DNA from: an uncultured Streptococcus sp.
GTDB taxonomy: Bacteria > Bacillota > Bacilli > Lactobacillales > Streptococcaceae
Length of the DNA stretch: 64,000 nucleotides
Assembly (NCBI RefSeq): GCF_901875575.1
Contig: NZ_CABFMF010000022.1
Coordinates: 70,541-134,540 of the forward strand
Direction of reading: 5' to 3'
The notes under the pieces were generated by a model. It saw only the letters and a list, made by a program, of their open reading frames with translations, searched no databases and was not told where the DNA came from. The position numbers were made by a program, and so were the translations under genes. Position 1 is the stretch's first letter. Each line of letters starts with the position of its first letter. This document shows positions 22,550 to 30,079 of the stretch, in pieces.

Positions 22550-23182
22550 ATGATTTACGAATTTTGTGCTGAAAATGTGACCTTGCTTGAAAAAGCGATG
22601 GAGGCTGGAGCTCGTCGAATCGAACTCTGTGATAATCTAGCAGTGGGAGGAACAACTCCAAGCTATGGAGTGACTAAGGCAGCGGTTGAACTGGCAGCTA
22701 ACTATGATACGACAATTATGACCATGATTCGTCCACGTGGTGGCGACTTTGTCTATAATGACCTAGAAATTGCTATCATGCTAGAAGACATTCGGTTGAC
22801 TGCTCAGGCTGGAAGTCAAGGAGTTGTATTTGGGGCTTTAACTGCTGATAAGAAATTGGATAAGGCTAATCTTGAAAAGTTAATTGCCGCATCAAAAGGA
22901 ATGGAAATTGTCTTCCACATGGCCTTTGATGAATTGGGTGATGAAGATCAGTTGGAAGCCATTGACTGGCTTAGTCAAGCTGGTGTCACTCGAATTCTGA
23001 CTCGTGCGGGTGTGTCTGGTGACTCCTTAGAAAAACGCTTTAACCATTATCACAGAATTTTAGAACACGCAAGTGGAAAAATTGAAATCTTACCAGGTGG
23101 GGGGATTGACCTTGACAACCGTCAAACCTTTATCGACCAACTGGGAGTGACACAACTACATGGTACTAAGGTTGTTTTTTAA
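22550..23182 (+). CDS. cutC: CutC family copper homeostasis protein
   Basis: A 210-residue TIM-barrel protein of the CutC family. Landmarks are the N-terminal EFCAENVTLLEKAMEAGARR, IELCDNLAVGGTTPSYG, MIRPRGGDF near residue 64, FHMAFDE near residue 124 and the glycine-rich end ILPGGGI. CutC was linked to copper tolerance, in Escherichia coli and Enterococcus faecalis, but its chemistry is unresolved. A weak hairpin follows before the next gene. Confidence 0.92.
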   Translation: MIYEFCAENVTLLEKAMEAGARRIELCDNLAVGGTTPSYGVTKAAVELAANYDTTIMTMIRPRGGDFVYNDLEIAIMLEDIRLTAQAGSQGVVFGALTADKKLDKANLEKLIAASKGMEIVFHMAFDELGDEDQLEAIDWLSQAGVTRILTRAGVSGDSLEKRFNHYHRILEHASGKIEILPGGGIDLDNRQTFIDQLGVTQLHGTKVVF

Positions 23183-23194
23183 AAAATAGAAAGG

Positions 23195-23222
23195 AACTGC
23201 TGCTTAGGGTAGCAGTTTTCAC
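23195..23222 (+). terminator. Hairpin between cutC and the MmcQ-like gene
   Basis: AACTGCT (23195-23201) pairs with AGCAGTT (23211-23217), followed by TTTC only. Possibly a weak or partial terminator. Confidence 0.5.
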
Positions 23223-23224
23223 TT

Positions 23225-23881
23225 ATGTTTGAAATTTTTAAATCCTATCAGTTTAATCAAGAAAAGGCTCAAGCTTTTGGTTTTGTAGAAAATGGGGGAG
23301 TTTGGACCTATAGTTGCCAGATTTTGCAAGGTGACTTTGTCATGACTGTATCCATCACTGCTGATAATGTGAGCTTTCAAGTCTTTGATCAGGAGACGGG
23401 TGATCCCTATCCCCAAGTCCATATGCAAAGTATGACAGGGAGTTTTGTTGCAAGTGTTCGTGAGGCTTGTTTGGAGATTCTTTACCAGATTCGGAAGGCT
23501 TGTTTTGATGTGCAGGATTTTATCTGTCCTCAGACTAAGCGTATCATGGCTCAAATTCAGGAAAAGTATGGTAATCAGTTGGAGTATCTGTGGGAAAAAT
23601 CACCTGATACGGCAGTGTTAAGACATGAAGGCAATCAAAAGTGGTATGCTGTTTTGATGAGAATACCTTGGGATAACCTGGAAAAGGGTAGAGAAGGTTT
23701 AGTCGAAGCAGTCAACCTCAAACATGATCAAGTAGCTGGTTTACTTTTAAATAAAGGTATTTATCCAGCCTTTCATATGAACAAACGCTACTGGATTAGT
23801 GTGGCTTTTGATGATACTTTGTCAGATGAAATGGCATTGGAATTGATAGAAAAAAGTTGGAATTTAACTTCTAAAAAATGA
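23225..23881 (+). CDS. MmcQ/YjbR family protein
   Basis: A 218-residue protein. The C-terminal half (about residues 95-215) matches the MmcQ/YjbR fold, a double-wing DNA-binding-like domain (WYAVLMRIPWDNLE, VVEAVNLKHD-type strand, GIYPAFHMNKRYWISVAFDD). The N-terminal ~90 residues (FKSYQFNQEKAQAFGFVENGG) look like a separate alpha/beta domain found only in the longer members. Function unknown. ATG at 23225 lies shortly after the hairpin that follows cutC. Confidence 0.82.
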   Translation: MFEIFKSYQFNQEKAQAFGFVENGGVWTYSCQILQGDFVMTVSITADNVSFQVFDQETGDPYPQVHMQSMTGSFVASVREACLEILYQIRKACFDVQDFICPQTKRIMAQIQEKYGNQLEYLWEKSPDTAVLRHEGNQKWYAVLMRIPWDNLEKGREGLVEAVNLKHDQVAGLLLNKGIYPAFHMNKRYWISVAFDDTLSDEMALELIEKSWNLTSKK

Positions 23882-23963
23882 AACATTTCAAGGATTTTCA
23901 ATAACTTTCAATTAGCTAAATATTCTATACTGAAGAAATTTTCAGAAAATATTTGATTTTTTC

Positions 23964-23992
23964 TTGACAAGTGCTTTTGCCTATGCTAAAAT
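23964..23992 (+). promoter_or_regulatory. Promoter of the leu operon
   Basis: TTGACA at 23964-23969, 17-base spacer, TAAAAT at 23987-23992. Predicted start of transcription is near 23999, giving a leader of about 195 nt before leuA. Confidence 0.85.
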
Positions 23993-24028
23993 ACTAAACA
24001 AGATATCAAACGAAGGAGAAAGTCAAAC

Positions 24029-24082
24029 ATGAGAACAGCTAAGTTTAATCAAGTTGCTTTGTTGTTGAGGTACTCGGGCTAG
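24029..24082 (+). CDS. Leucine leader peptide (17 residues)
   Basis: Ribosome site AAGGAGAAAG and ATG at 24029 start MRTAKFNQVALLLRYSG. Three consecutive leucine codons (TTG TTG TTG, 24059-24067) lie just upstream of alternative RNA hairpins. Stalling at these codons when charged tRNA-Leu is scarce would allow read-through into leuABCD. The first bases copy the start of leuA itself (ATGAGAACAG), perhaps by duplication. Confidence 0.85.
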   Translation: MRTAKFNQVALLLRYSG

Positions 24083-24168
24083 TGCAAAAAGCATTAGTCC
24101 TGTTTGGCTTACCAAGCGGGAGTAAATCAACATCTCGCTTGGGATTCCGAGCGAGATGTTTTTTTTAC
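24076..24168 (+). promoter_or_regulatory. Transcription attenuator of the leu operon
   Basis: Three structures are visible. A protector hairpin pairs GGGCTAGTGC with GCATTAGTCC (about 24077-24100). An antiterminator pairs CCAAGCG (24112-24118) with CGCTTGG (24136-24142). A terminator pairs AACATCTCGCT (24129-24139) with AGCGAGATGTT (24150-24160), followed by a T-run. The antiterminator and terminator share bases and so exclude each other. With the Leu-rich leader peptide this is classical ribosome-mediated attenuation. Confidence 0.85.
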
Positions 24169-24195
24169 AATCAAATTTGGAAAAGGGGAAATCGC

Positions 24196-25758
24196 ATGAG
24201 AACAGTTGAATTTTTAGATACCAGTCTTCGAGATGGAGAGCAGACACCAGGTGTTAACTTTTCAATCAAGGAAAAAATTGCCATTGCAAGGCAGCTAGAG
24301 AAATGGGGTATTTCTGCAATCGAAGCTGGTTTTCCAGCTGCTAGTCCAGACTCATTCACAGCAGTTCAGGAGATTGCCAAGGTCTTGAAGAAAACGGCGG
24401 TGACTGGTTTGGCACGTTCTGTCAAGTCTGATATTGATGCTTGTTATGAAGCCCTCAAGGATGCCAAGTATCCACAGGTACACGTTTTTATAGCTACCAG
24501 TCCGATTCACCGCAAGTATAAGCTTAATATGAGCAGGAAAGAAATCTTGGAAGCTATTAGAGAGCATGTTTCCTATGCACGTTCTAAGTTTGAAGTGGTC
24601 GAATTCTCTCCTGAGGATGCGACCAGAACGGAGTTGGATTTCCTCTTGCAAGTTGTTCAAACAGCGGTTGATGCAGGTGCGACTTATATCAATATTCCTG
24701 ATACGGTTGGATTCACCACTCCAGAGGAATATGGTAGTATCTTCAAATACTTGATTGAGAATGTTAAAACGGATCGTCAGATTATTTACTCGCCTCACTG
24801 TCACGATGACCTCGGAATGGCAGTGGCTAATAGCCTTGCTGCCGTCAAGAATGGTGCAGGACGAGTTGAAGGAACTATCAACGGTATTGGGGAGCGAGCT
24901 GGGAATGCAGCTTTGGAAGAAATTGCAGTAGCCCTTAACATTCGCCAAGATTATTACCGAGCAGAAACCACTATTGTCTTAAACGAAACGATTAATACTT
25001 CTGAAATGGTTTCTCGTTTTTCAGGTATTCCCGTTCCTAAAAACAAGGCTGTGGTTGGTGGCAATGCTTTCTCTCACGAATCTGGTATTCACCAAGATGG
25101 AGTTCTTAAAAATCCTCTTACTTATGAGATCATCACTCCTGAATTGGTCGGTGTTAAGAGTAATAGTCTACCGCTTGGAAAATTGTCCGGTCGCCATGCC
25201 TTTGTTGAAAAACTAAGAGAATTAGCACTAGACTTTACAGAAGAGGACATCCAGCCACTCTTTGCTAAATTCAAGGCACTGGCTGATAAGAAACAAGAAA
25301 TCACAGATGCAGATATTCGTGCGCTGGTAGCTGGAACAATGGTTGAAAATCCAGAAGGCTTCCATTTTGATGATTTACAACTGCAAACCCATGCAGATAA
25401 TGACATTGAAGCGCTCGTTAGCTTAGCCAATATGGATGGTGAGAAGGTCGAATTTAATGCGACAGGTCAAGGTTCTGTTGAGGCTATCTTTAATGCTATT
25501 GACAAGTTCTTCAATCAATCTGTTCGCTTGCTATCCTACACTATTGATGCGGTGACAGATGGAATCGATGCCCAAGCTCGGGTCTTGGTCACTGTTGAAA
25601 ATAGAGATACAGAAACCATCTTTAATGCAGCAGGTCTTGATTTTGATGTGTTGAAGGCTTCGGCTATTGCCTACATCAATGCCAATACCTTTGTTCAAAA
25701 AGAGAATGCTGGTGAGATGGGACGTAGCGTTTCCTATCGTGACATGCCTAGTGTGTAA
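24196..25758 (+). CDS. leuA: 2-isopropylmalate synthase
   Basis: First committed step of leucine synthesis: acetyl-CoA plus 2-oxoisovalerate to 2-isopropylmalate. 520 residues from the ATG at 24196 with ribosome site AAAAGGGG. The longer frame upstream merely reads through the attenuator. The HMGL-like barrel starts EFLDTSLRDGEQTPGV, with metal ligands in SPHCHDDLGMAVANS near residue 203 and NGIGERAGNAALEE. The C-terminal regulatory LeuA dimer domain covers about residues 370-515 and is the site of leucine feedback inhibition. Followed by leuB after 11 bases. Confidence 0.96.
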   Translation: MRTVEFLDTSLRDGEQTPGVNFSIKEKIAIARQLEKWGISAIEAGFPAASPDSFTAVQEIAKVLKKTAVTGLARSVKSDIDACYEALKDAKYPQVHVFIATSPIHRKYKLNMSRKEILEAIREHVSYARSKFEVVEFSPEDATRTELDFLLQVVQTAVDAGATYINIPDTVGFTTPEEYGSIFKYLIENVKTDRQIIYSPHCHDDLGMAVANSLAAVKNGAGRVEGTINGIGERAGNAALEEIAVALNIRQDYYRAETTIVLNETINTSEMVSRFSGIPVPKNKAVVGGNAFSHESGIHQDGVLKNPLTYEIITPELVGVKSNSLPLGKLSGRHAFVEKLRELALDFTEEDIQPLFAKFKALADKKQEITDADIRALVAGTMVENPEGFHFDDLQLQTHADNDIEALVSLANMDGEKVEFNATGQGSVEAIFNAIDKFFNQSVRLLSYTIDAVTDGIDAQARVLVTVENRDTETIFNAAGLDFDVLKASAIAYINANTFVQKENAGEMGRSVSYRDMPSV

Positions 25759-25769
25759 AGGAGAATGCT

Positions 25770-26807
25770 ATGACAAAGAAAATAGTAGCTCTAGCAGGGG
25801 ATGGAATCGGCCCGGAAATCATGGAGGCTGGGTTAGAGGTTCTGGAAGCTCTAGCTGAAAAAACAGGCTTTGATTATGAAATAGACAGACGACCTTTTGG
25901 AGGTGCAGGTATTGATGCAGCGGGCCATCCCTTACCTGCTGAAACCCTCAAGGCAAGTAGAGAAGCAGATGCCATTCTCCTAGCGGCTATCGGGAGTCCT
26001 CAGTATGATGGGGCAGTGGTACGGCCTGAACAAGGTTTACTGGCTCTCCGTAAGGAACTCAATCTCTATGCCAATATCCGTCCAGTAAAAATATTTGAGA
26101 GTCTCAAGCATTTGTCACCTCTCAAACCAGAACGAATTGCAGGTGTAGACTTTGTTGTGGTGCGGGAGTTGACAGGTGGGATTTACTTTGGAGATCATAT
26201 TCTTGAAGAACGAAAAGCGCGTGATATCAACGACTATAGCTATGAGGAAGTAGAGCGGATTATTCGAAAGGCATTTGAAATTGCAAGAGGAAGGAGAAAA
26301 ATCCTTACTAGCATCGATAAGCAAAATGTGTTGGCAACATCAAAACTCTGGCGGAAAGTGGCTGAGGGAGTCGCACAGGATTTTCCAGATGTGACCTTGG
26401 AACACCAGTTGGTGGACTCAGCTGCTATGCTCATGATTACCAATCCTGCTAAGTTTGATGTTATTGTAACGGAGAATCTTTTTGGAGATATTCTCTCTGA
26501 TGAATCAAGCGTCCTATCAGGTACACTTGGGGTCATGCCATCAGCCAGTCATTCTGAAAAGGGGCCAAGTCTCTATGAGCCCATTCACGGTTCAGCACCA
26601 GATATAGCAGGTAAAGGAATTGCCAATCCCATTTCCATGATTTTATCAGTGGCCATGATGTTGAGAGGTAGCTTTGGATGTTATGAGGATGCGGAGCGTA
26701 TCGAACGTGCTGTTGAGGCAAGTCTGGCAGCCGGTATATTAACGAGAGATATAGGAGGTCAGGCTTCGACCAAGGAAATGACAGAAGCCATTATTGCAAG
26801 ATTATGA
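25770..26807 (+). CDS. leuB: 3-isopropylmalate dehydrogenase
   Basis: NAD-dependent oxidative decarboxylation of 3-isopropylmalate. 345 residues. It begins IVALAGDGIGPEIMEAGLEV. The substrate-binding arginines are in LRKELNLYANIRPV near residue 95, VVRELTGGIYFGD is present, and the metal-binding aspartates are in VTENLFGDILSDE near residue 235. GSAPDIAGKGIANP is the NAD-specific motif. The stop overlaps the start of the small DUF1294 gene (ATGA). Confidence 0.96.
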   Translation: MTKKIVALAGDGIGPEIMEAGLEVLEALAEKTGFDYEIDRRPFGGAGIDAAGHPLPAETLKASREADAILLAAIGSPQYDGAVVRPEQGLLALRKELNLYANIRPVKIFESLKHLSPLKPERIAGVDFVVVRELTGGIYFGDHILEERKARDINDYSYEEVERIIRKAFEIARGRRKILTSIDKQNVLATSKLWRKVAEGVAQDFPDVTLEHQLVDSAAMLMITNPAKFDVIVTENLFGDILSDESSVLSGTLGVMPSASHSEKGPSLYEPIHGSAPDIAGKGIANPISMILSVAMMLRGSFGCYEDAERIERAVEASLAAGILTRDIGGQASTKEMTEAIIARL

Positions 26808-27073
26808 AGTTAGACGAAAAAATTACTCTAGTTCTCTTGATTTGGAATGTCATCATTTTCTTGATTTATGGCATTGACAAATCCCAGGCAAGGAGAAGAG
26901 CCTGGCGCATCCCAGAGAAAATCTTACTCATTTTAGCCTTTACTTGTGGTGGTTTTGGAGCTTGGTTTGCAGGAATCACTTTTCACCACAAGACTCGAAA
27001 ATGGTACTTTAAAACAGTTTGGTTTCTGGGGATGGTGGCCACACTAGTAGTCTTATATGTTATTTGGAGGTAA
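26804..27073 (+). CDS. DUF1294 small membrane protein inside the leu operon
   Basis: An 89-residue protein with three hydrophobic segments. The DUF1294 signature is visible: LIYGIDKSQARRRAWRIPEKILL (residues 19-41), a glycine-rich helix FTCGGFGAWFAGI, then the short FHHKTRKWYFK. Function unknown. It is coupled to leuB by a 4-base overlap, and leuC starts 3 bases after it, so it is co-transcribed and probably co-translated with leucine genes although nothing known ties it to leucine synthesis. Confidence 0.85.
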   Translation: MKLDEKITLVLLIWNVIIFLIYGIDKSQARRRAWRIPEKILLILAFTCGGFGAWFAGITFHHKTRKWYFKTVWFLGMVATLVVLYVIWR

Positions 27074-27076
27074 CGG

Positions 27077-28459
27077 ATGGCAGGAAAATCGATTTTTGAT
27101 AAATTATGGGACCGTCATGTCATCACAGGAGAAGAGGGGCAGCCCCAACTCATGTATGTGGACCAGCACTATATTCATGAAGTGACCAGCCCTCAAGCCT
27201 TTCAAGGTTTGCGAGACACAGGACGCAGATTGAGACGACCAGACTTGACATTTGGAACCTTTGACCACAATGTCCCGACGGTCAATATCTACGATATTCG
27301 AGATGTCATTTCCAAGGCTCAAATTGATAAGCTAGCTGAAAATGTTGAGGAGTTTGGGATTGAACATGCGGCCCACGGTTCTGAAAAACAAGGGATCGTA
27401 CACATGGTTGGTCCAGAGACAGGACGGACACAACCAGGGAAGTTCATCGTCTGTGGAGATAGTCATACGGCAACCCACGGAGCTTTCGGAGCAATCGCCT
27501 TTGGAATTGGGACCAGTGAGGTAGAGCATGTCTTCGCTACTCAAACCCTCTGGCAGGTCAAACCCAAGAAAATGCTGGTAGAATTCACTGGAGTTCCTCA
27601 AAAGGGAGTCTATTCCAAGGATTTCATTTTAGCTTTGATTGCTAAATACGGCGTTGCTTGCGGCGTTGGCTATGTGGTGGAATATAGGGGTCAGGCTATT
27701 GATGCACTGAGCATGGAAGAGCGCATGACCATCTGCAATATGTCCATCGAGTTTGGATCCAAGATGGGAATCATGAACCCAGATCAGACGACTTATGACT
27801 ATCTCAAGGGACGCGAATGTGTTCCAGAGGACTTTGAAGAGGCTGTGGCGGATTGGAAGACCCTTGTCAGTGATGATGATGCCGTTTACGATAAGGTTAT
27901 CCGGATGGATGTCTCAGACTTGGCTCCCATGGTGACCTGGGGGACCAATCCTGCTATGGGTGTTGACTTTGACAGTAGTTTCCCAGAAATTAAGGATATG
28001 AATGATGAGCGGGCTTACAATTACATGGACTTGGCACCAGGTCAAAAGCCAGCGGATATTGAACTAGGCTATATCTTTATCGGCTCTTGTACCAATGCTC
28101 GTCTCAGCGATTTGCAACTGGCTGCGCGATTTGTTAAAGGGAAGAAAATAGCCCCTAATCTAACAGCTATCGTAGTTCCAGGATCTCGTCCTGTCAAACG
28201 AGCTGCGGAGAAATTGGGCTTGGATAAAGTTTTCCTAGATGCTGGTTTTGAGTGGAGAGACCCAGGTTGCTCAATGTGCCTAGGGATGAATCCTGATAAG
28301 GTGCCTGATGGTGTCCACTGCGCCTCAACCAGCAACCGCAACTTTGAAGACAGACAAGGCTTTGGTGCTAAGACACATCTCTGTAGTCCAGCCATGGCAG
28401 CAGCAGCGGCTATCGCAGGGCGCTTTGTAGATGTTCGGCAAATGCCAGAAGCCCAGTAA
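27077..28459 (+). CDS. leuC: 3-isopropylmalate dehydratase large subunit
   Basis: With LeuD isomerises 2- to 3-isopropylmalate. 460 residues of the aconitase superfamily. Early residues LWDRHVITGE and YVDQHYIHEVTSPQAF; CGDSHTATHGAFGAIAFGIG near residue 128. The three Fe-S cluster cysteines appear in FIGSCTNARLSDL near residue 337 and in GCSMCLGMNPD near residue 398. Full length. Start follows the DUF1294 gene by 3 bases with GGAGG upstream. Confidence 0.96.
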   Translation: MAGKSIFDKLWDRHVITGEEGQPQLMYVDQHYIHEVTSPQAFQGLRDTGRRLRRPDLTFGTFDHNVPTVNIYDIRDVISKAQIDKLAENVEEFGIEHAAHGSEKQGIVHMVGPETGRTQPGKFIVCGDSHTATHGAFGAIAFGIGTSEVEHVFATQTLWQVKPKKMLVEFTGVPQKGVYSKDFILALIAKYGVACGVGYVVEYRGQAIDALSMEERMTICNMSIEFGSKMGIMNPDQTTYDYLKGRECVPEDFEEAVADWKTLVSDDDAVYDKVIRMDVSDLAPMVTWGTNPAMGVDFDSSFPEIKDMNDERAYNYMDLAPGQKPADIELGYIFIGSCTNARLSDLQLAARFVKGKKIAPNLTAIVVPGSRPVKRAAEKLGLDKVFLDAGFEWRDPGCSMCLGMNPDKVPDGVHCASTSNRNFEDRQGFGAKTHLCSPAMAAAAAIAGRFVDVRQMPEAQ

Positions 28460-28468
28460 GGAGAGGAT

Positions 28469-29062
28469 ATGGAGAAATTTACAGTTTATACAGGAACGAC
28501 CGTTCCTCTCATGAATGATAACATCGACACCGACCAAATCCTACCCAAGCAGTTTCTCAAGTTAATTGATAAAAAAGGCTTTGGTAAGTACCTCATGTAT
28601 GCTTGGCGATATTTGGACGATAAGTATACTGAGGATCCAGACTTTGTCTTTAACCGACCTGAATACCGCAAGGCTAGTATCCTCATCTCAGGAGATAACT
28701 TTGGGGCAGGGTCTTCGAGGGAACACGCAGCTTGGGCTCTAGCGGACTATGGTTTTAAAGTCGTGATTGCAGGGTCTTTCGGTGATATTCATTACAATAA
28801 TGAACTCAATAATGGCATGTTGCCCATTGTTCAGCCCAGAGAGGTTCGAGAGAAACTGGCCCAGCTACAACCAAGTGACCAGGTAACTGTGGACTTGGAA
28901 CAACAAAAAATCATCTCACCAGTTGGAGAATTCACGTTTGAAATTGATAGCGAGTGGAAACACAAGCTCTTAAATGGTTTAGATGATATCGGTATTACCT
29001 TGCAGTATGAGGATTTGATTGCTGCCTATGAAAAACAACGACCAGCCTACTGGCAGGATTAG
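28469..29062 (+). CDS. leuD: 3-isopropylmalate dehydratase small subunit
   Basis: Swivel-domain partner of LeuC. 197 residues with MNDNIDTDQILPKQFLK near the start, the substrate-contact loop GDNFGAGSSREHAAWAL near residue 75, and VIAGSFGDIHYNNELNNGMLP. Ends ELIAAYEKQRP-type helix (DLIAAYEKQRPAYW). Ribosome site AAGGAGAGG; 9 bases after leuC. Last dedicated leucine gene of the operon. Confidence 0.96.
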   Translation: MEKFTVYTGTTVPLMNDNIDTDQILPKQFLKLIDKKGFGKYLMYAWRYLDDKYTEDPDFVFNRPEYRKASILISGDNFGAGSSREHAAWALADYGFKVVIAGSFGDIHYNNELNNGMLPIVQPREVREKLAQLQPSDQVTVDLEQQKIISPVGEFTFEIDSEWKHKLLNGLDDIGITLQYEDLIAAYEKQRPAYWQD

Positions 29063-29089
29063 AAGAAAATTAGAAAAGGAAATAGAACT

Positions 29090-29869
29090 ATGACAAAACA
29101 CATTCAATGGAAGGGAACACTTTCACAAGAAGGCTATGACATTTTAAAAGGTGAGGGCGGTTGTATCGTTTGCCCTACTAAAGTTGGTTACATTATCATG
29201 ACTAGCGACAAGGCAGGTCTTGAACGTAAGTTTGAAGCCAAAGAACGTAACCGTAACAAACCAGGTGTGGTTCTCTGCGGTAGCATGGATGAGCTTCGCG
29301 CTTTAGCACAACTCAACCCAGAAATTGAAGCCTTTTACCAAAAACATTGGGACGAAGATATTCTTCTTGGTTGTATCCTTCCTTGGAAACCAGAAGCCTT
29401 TGAAAAACTAAAAGCATACGGGGATGACCGTGAAGAACTGATGACTGACGTGCGTGGAACGAGCTGTTTTGTTATCAAATTTGGGAAAGCCGGTGAACAA
29501 TTGGCTGCCAAACTTTGGGAAGAGGGCAAGATGGTCTACGCCTCATCTGCAAACCCATCTGGAAAAGGAAACCGAGGTAAGGTAGAAGGTATCGGAGAAC
29601 GCATCGAAGGAGCAGTAGATCTTGTCATCGAAGCAGACGACTATGTAGCATTAATCCAATCTGACAAAACGATTGAAACGCGCTACGAGCAAGGCGTGAT
29701 GGTCTCTATGGTCGATAAAGACGGCAAACTCATCCCAGAACAAGGAGGGGCACGTTCAACCTCACCAGCTCCAGTGGTTATCCGCAAAGGGCTTGACATT
29801 GATAAGATCATGATGCACCTGTCAGACACCTTTAACTCATGGGATTACAGACAGGGAGAGTATTATTAA
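29090..29869 (+). CDS. YrdC/Sua5-domain protein
   Basis: A 259-residue protein with a YrdC-like fold (CIVCPTKVGYIIMTSDKAGLER at residues 25-46, ERNRNKPGVVLC, and MVYASSANPSGKGNRGKVE near residue 150, the usual nucleotide and RNA binding SANPSG motif). YrdC/Sua5 enzymes make threonylcarbamoyl-AMP for tRNA t6A. The rather diverged N-terminal KxR region and the presence of other copies in streptococci make this probably a paralogue (YciO-like) of unknown substrate. It follows leuD by 27 bases and ends with a strong terminator, so it may be part of the leu transcript. Confidence 0.8.
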   Translation: MTKHIQWKGTLSQEGYDILKGEGGCIVCPTKVGYIIMTSDKAGLERKFEAKERNRNKPGVVLCGSMDELRALAQLNPEIEAFYQKHWDEDILLGCILPWKPEAFEKLKAYGDDREELMTDVRGTSCFVIKFGKAGEQLAAKLWEEGKMVYASSANPSGKGNRGKVEGIGERIEGAVDLVIEADDYVALIQSDKTIETRYEQGVMVSMVDKDGKLIPEQGGARSTSPAPVVIRKGLDIDKIMMHLSDTFNSWDYRQGEYY

Positions 29870-29880
29870 TCTTGAAAAGA

Positions 29881-29928
29881 AGTCTAGTGTTGAGAGGTAA
29901 TAAAGTCTCTACACTAGGCTTTTTATTT
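29881..29928 (+). terminator. Terminator after the YrdC-domain gene
   Basis: AGTCTAGTGT-t-GAGA ... TCTC-t-ACACTAGGCT stem followed by TTTTTATTT. Confidence 0.88.
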
Positions 29929-30079
29929 AGAGTTTCTTTTCTTTTTTAATAGGATATGATATGCTAGAGGCAGAATATATTAATAGAATGTGGTTTCTGC
30001 AAAGTAAAATTTCTTACTTTGAATGAAACAAATACAATTTACGTCTAACAATAAATTTTTAATAAGCAAGGAAAACACA

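Noticed and set aside
24352..24948. 198-codon open frame opposite leuA
   Set aside because: Antisense shadow of a conserved enzyme; lacks start signals.
30023..30079. Longer McrB start
   Set aside because: No ribosome site, and sequence before 30080 looks like leader; the ATG at 30080 has AAGGA at a good distance.
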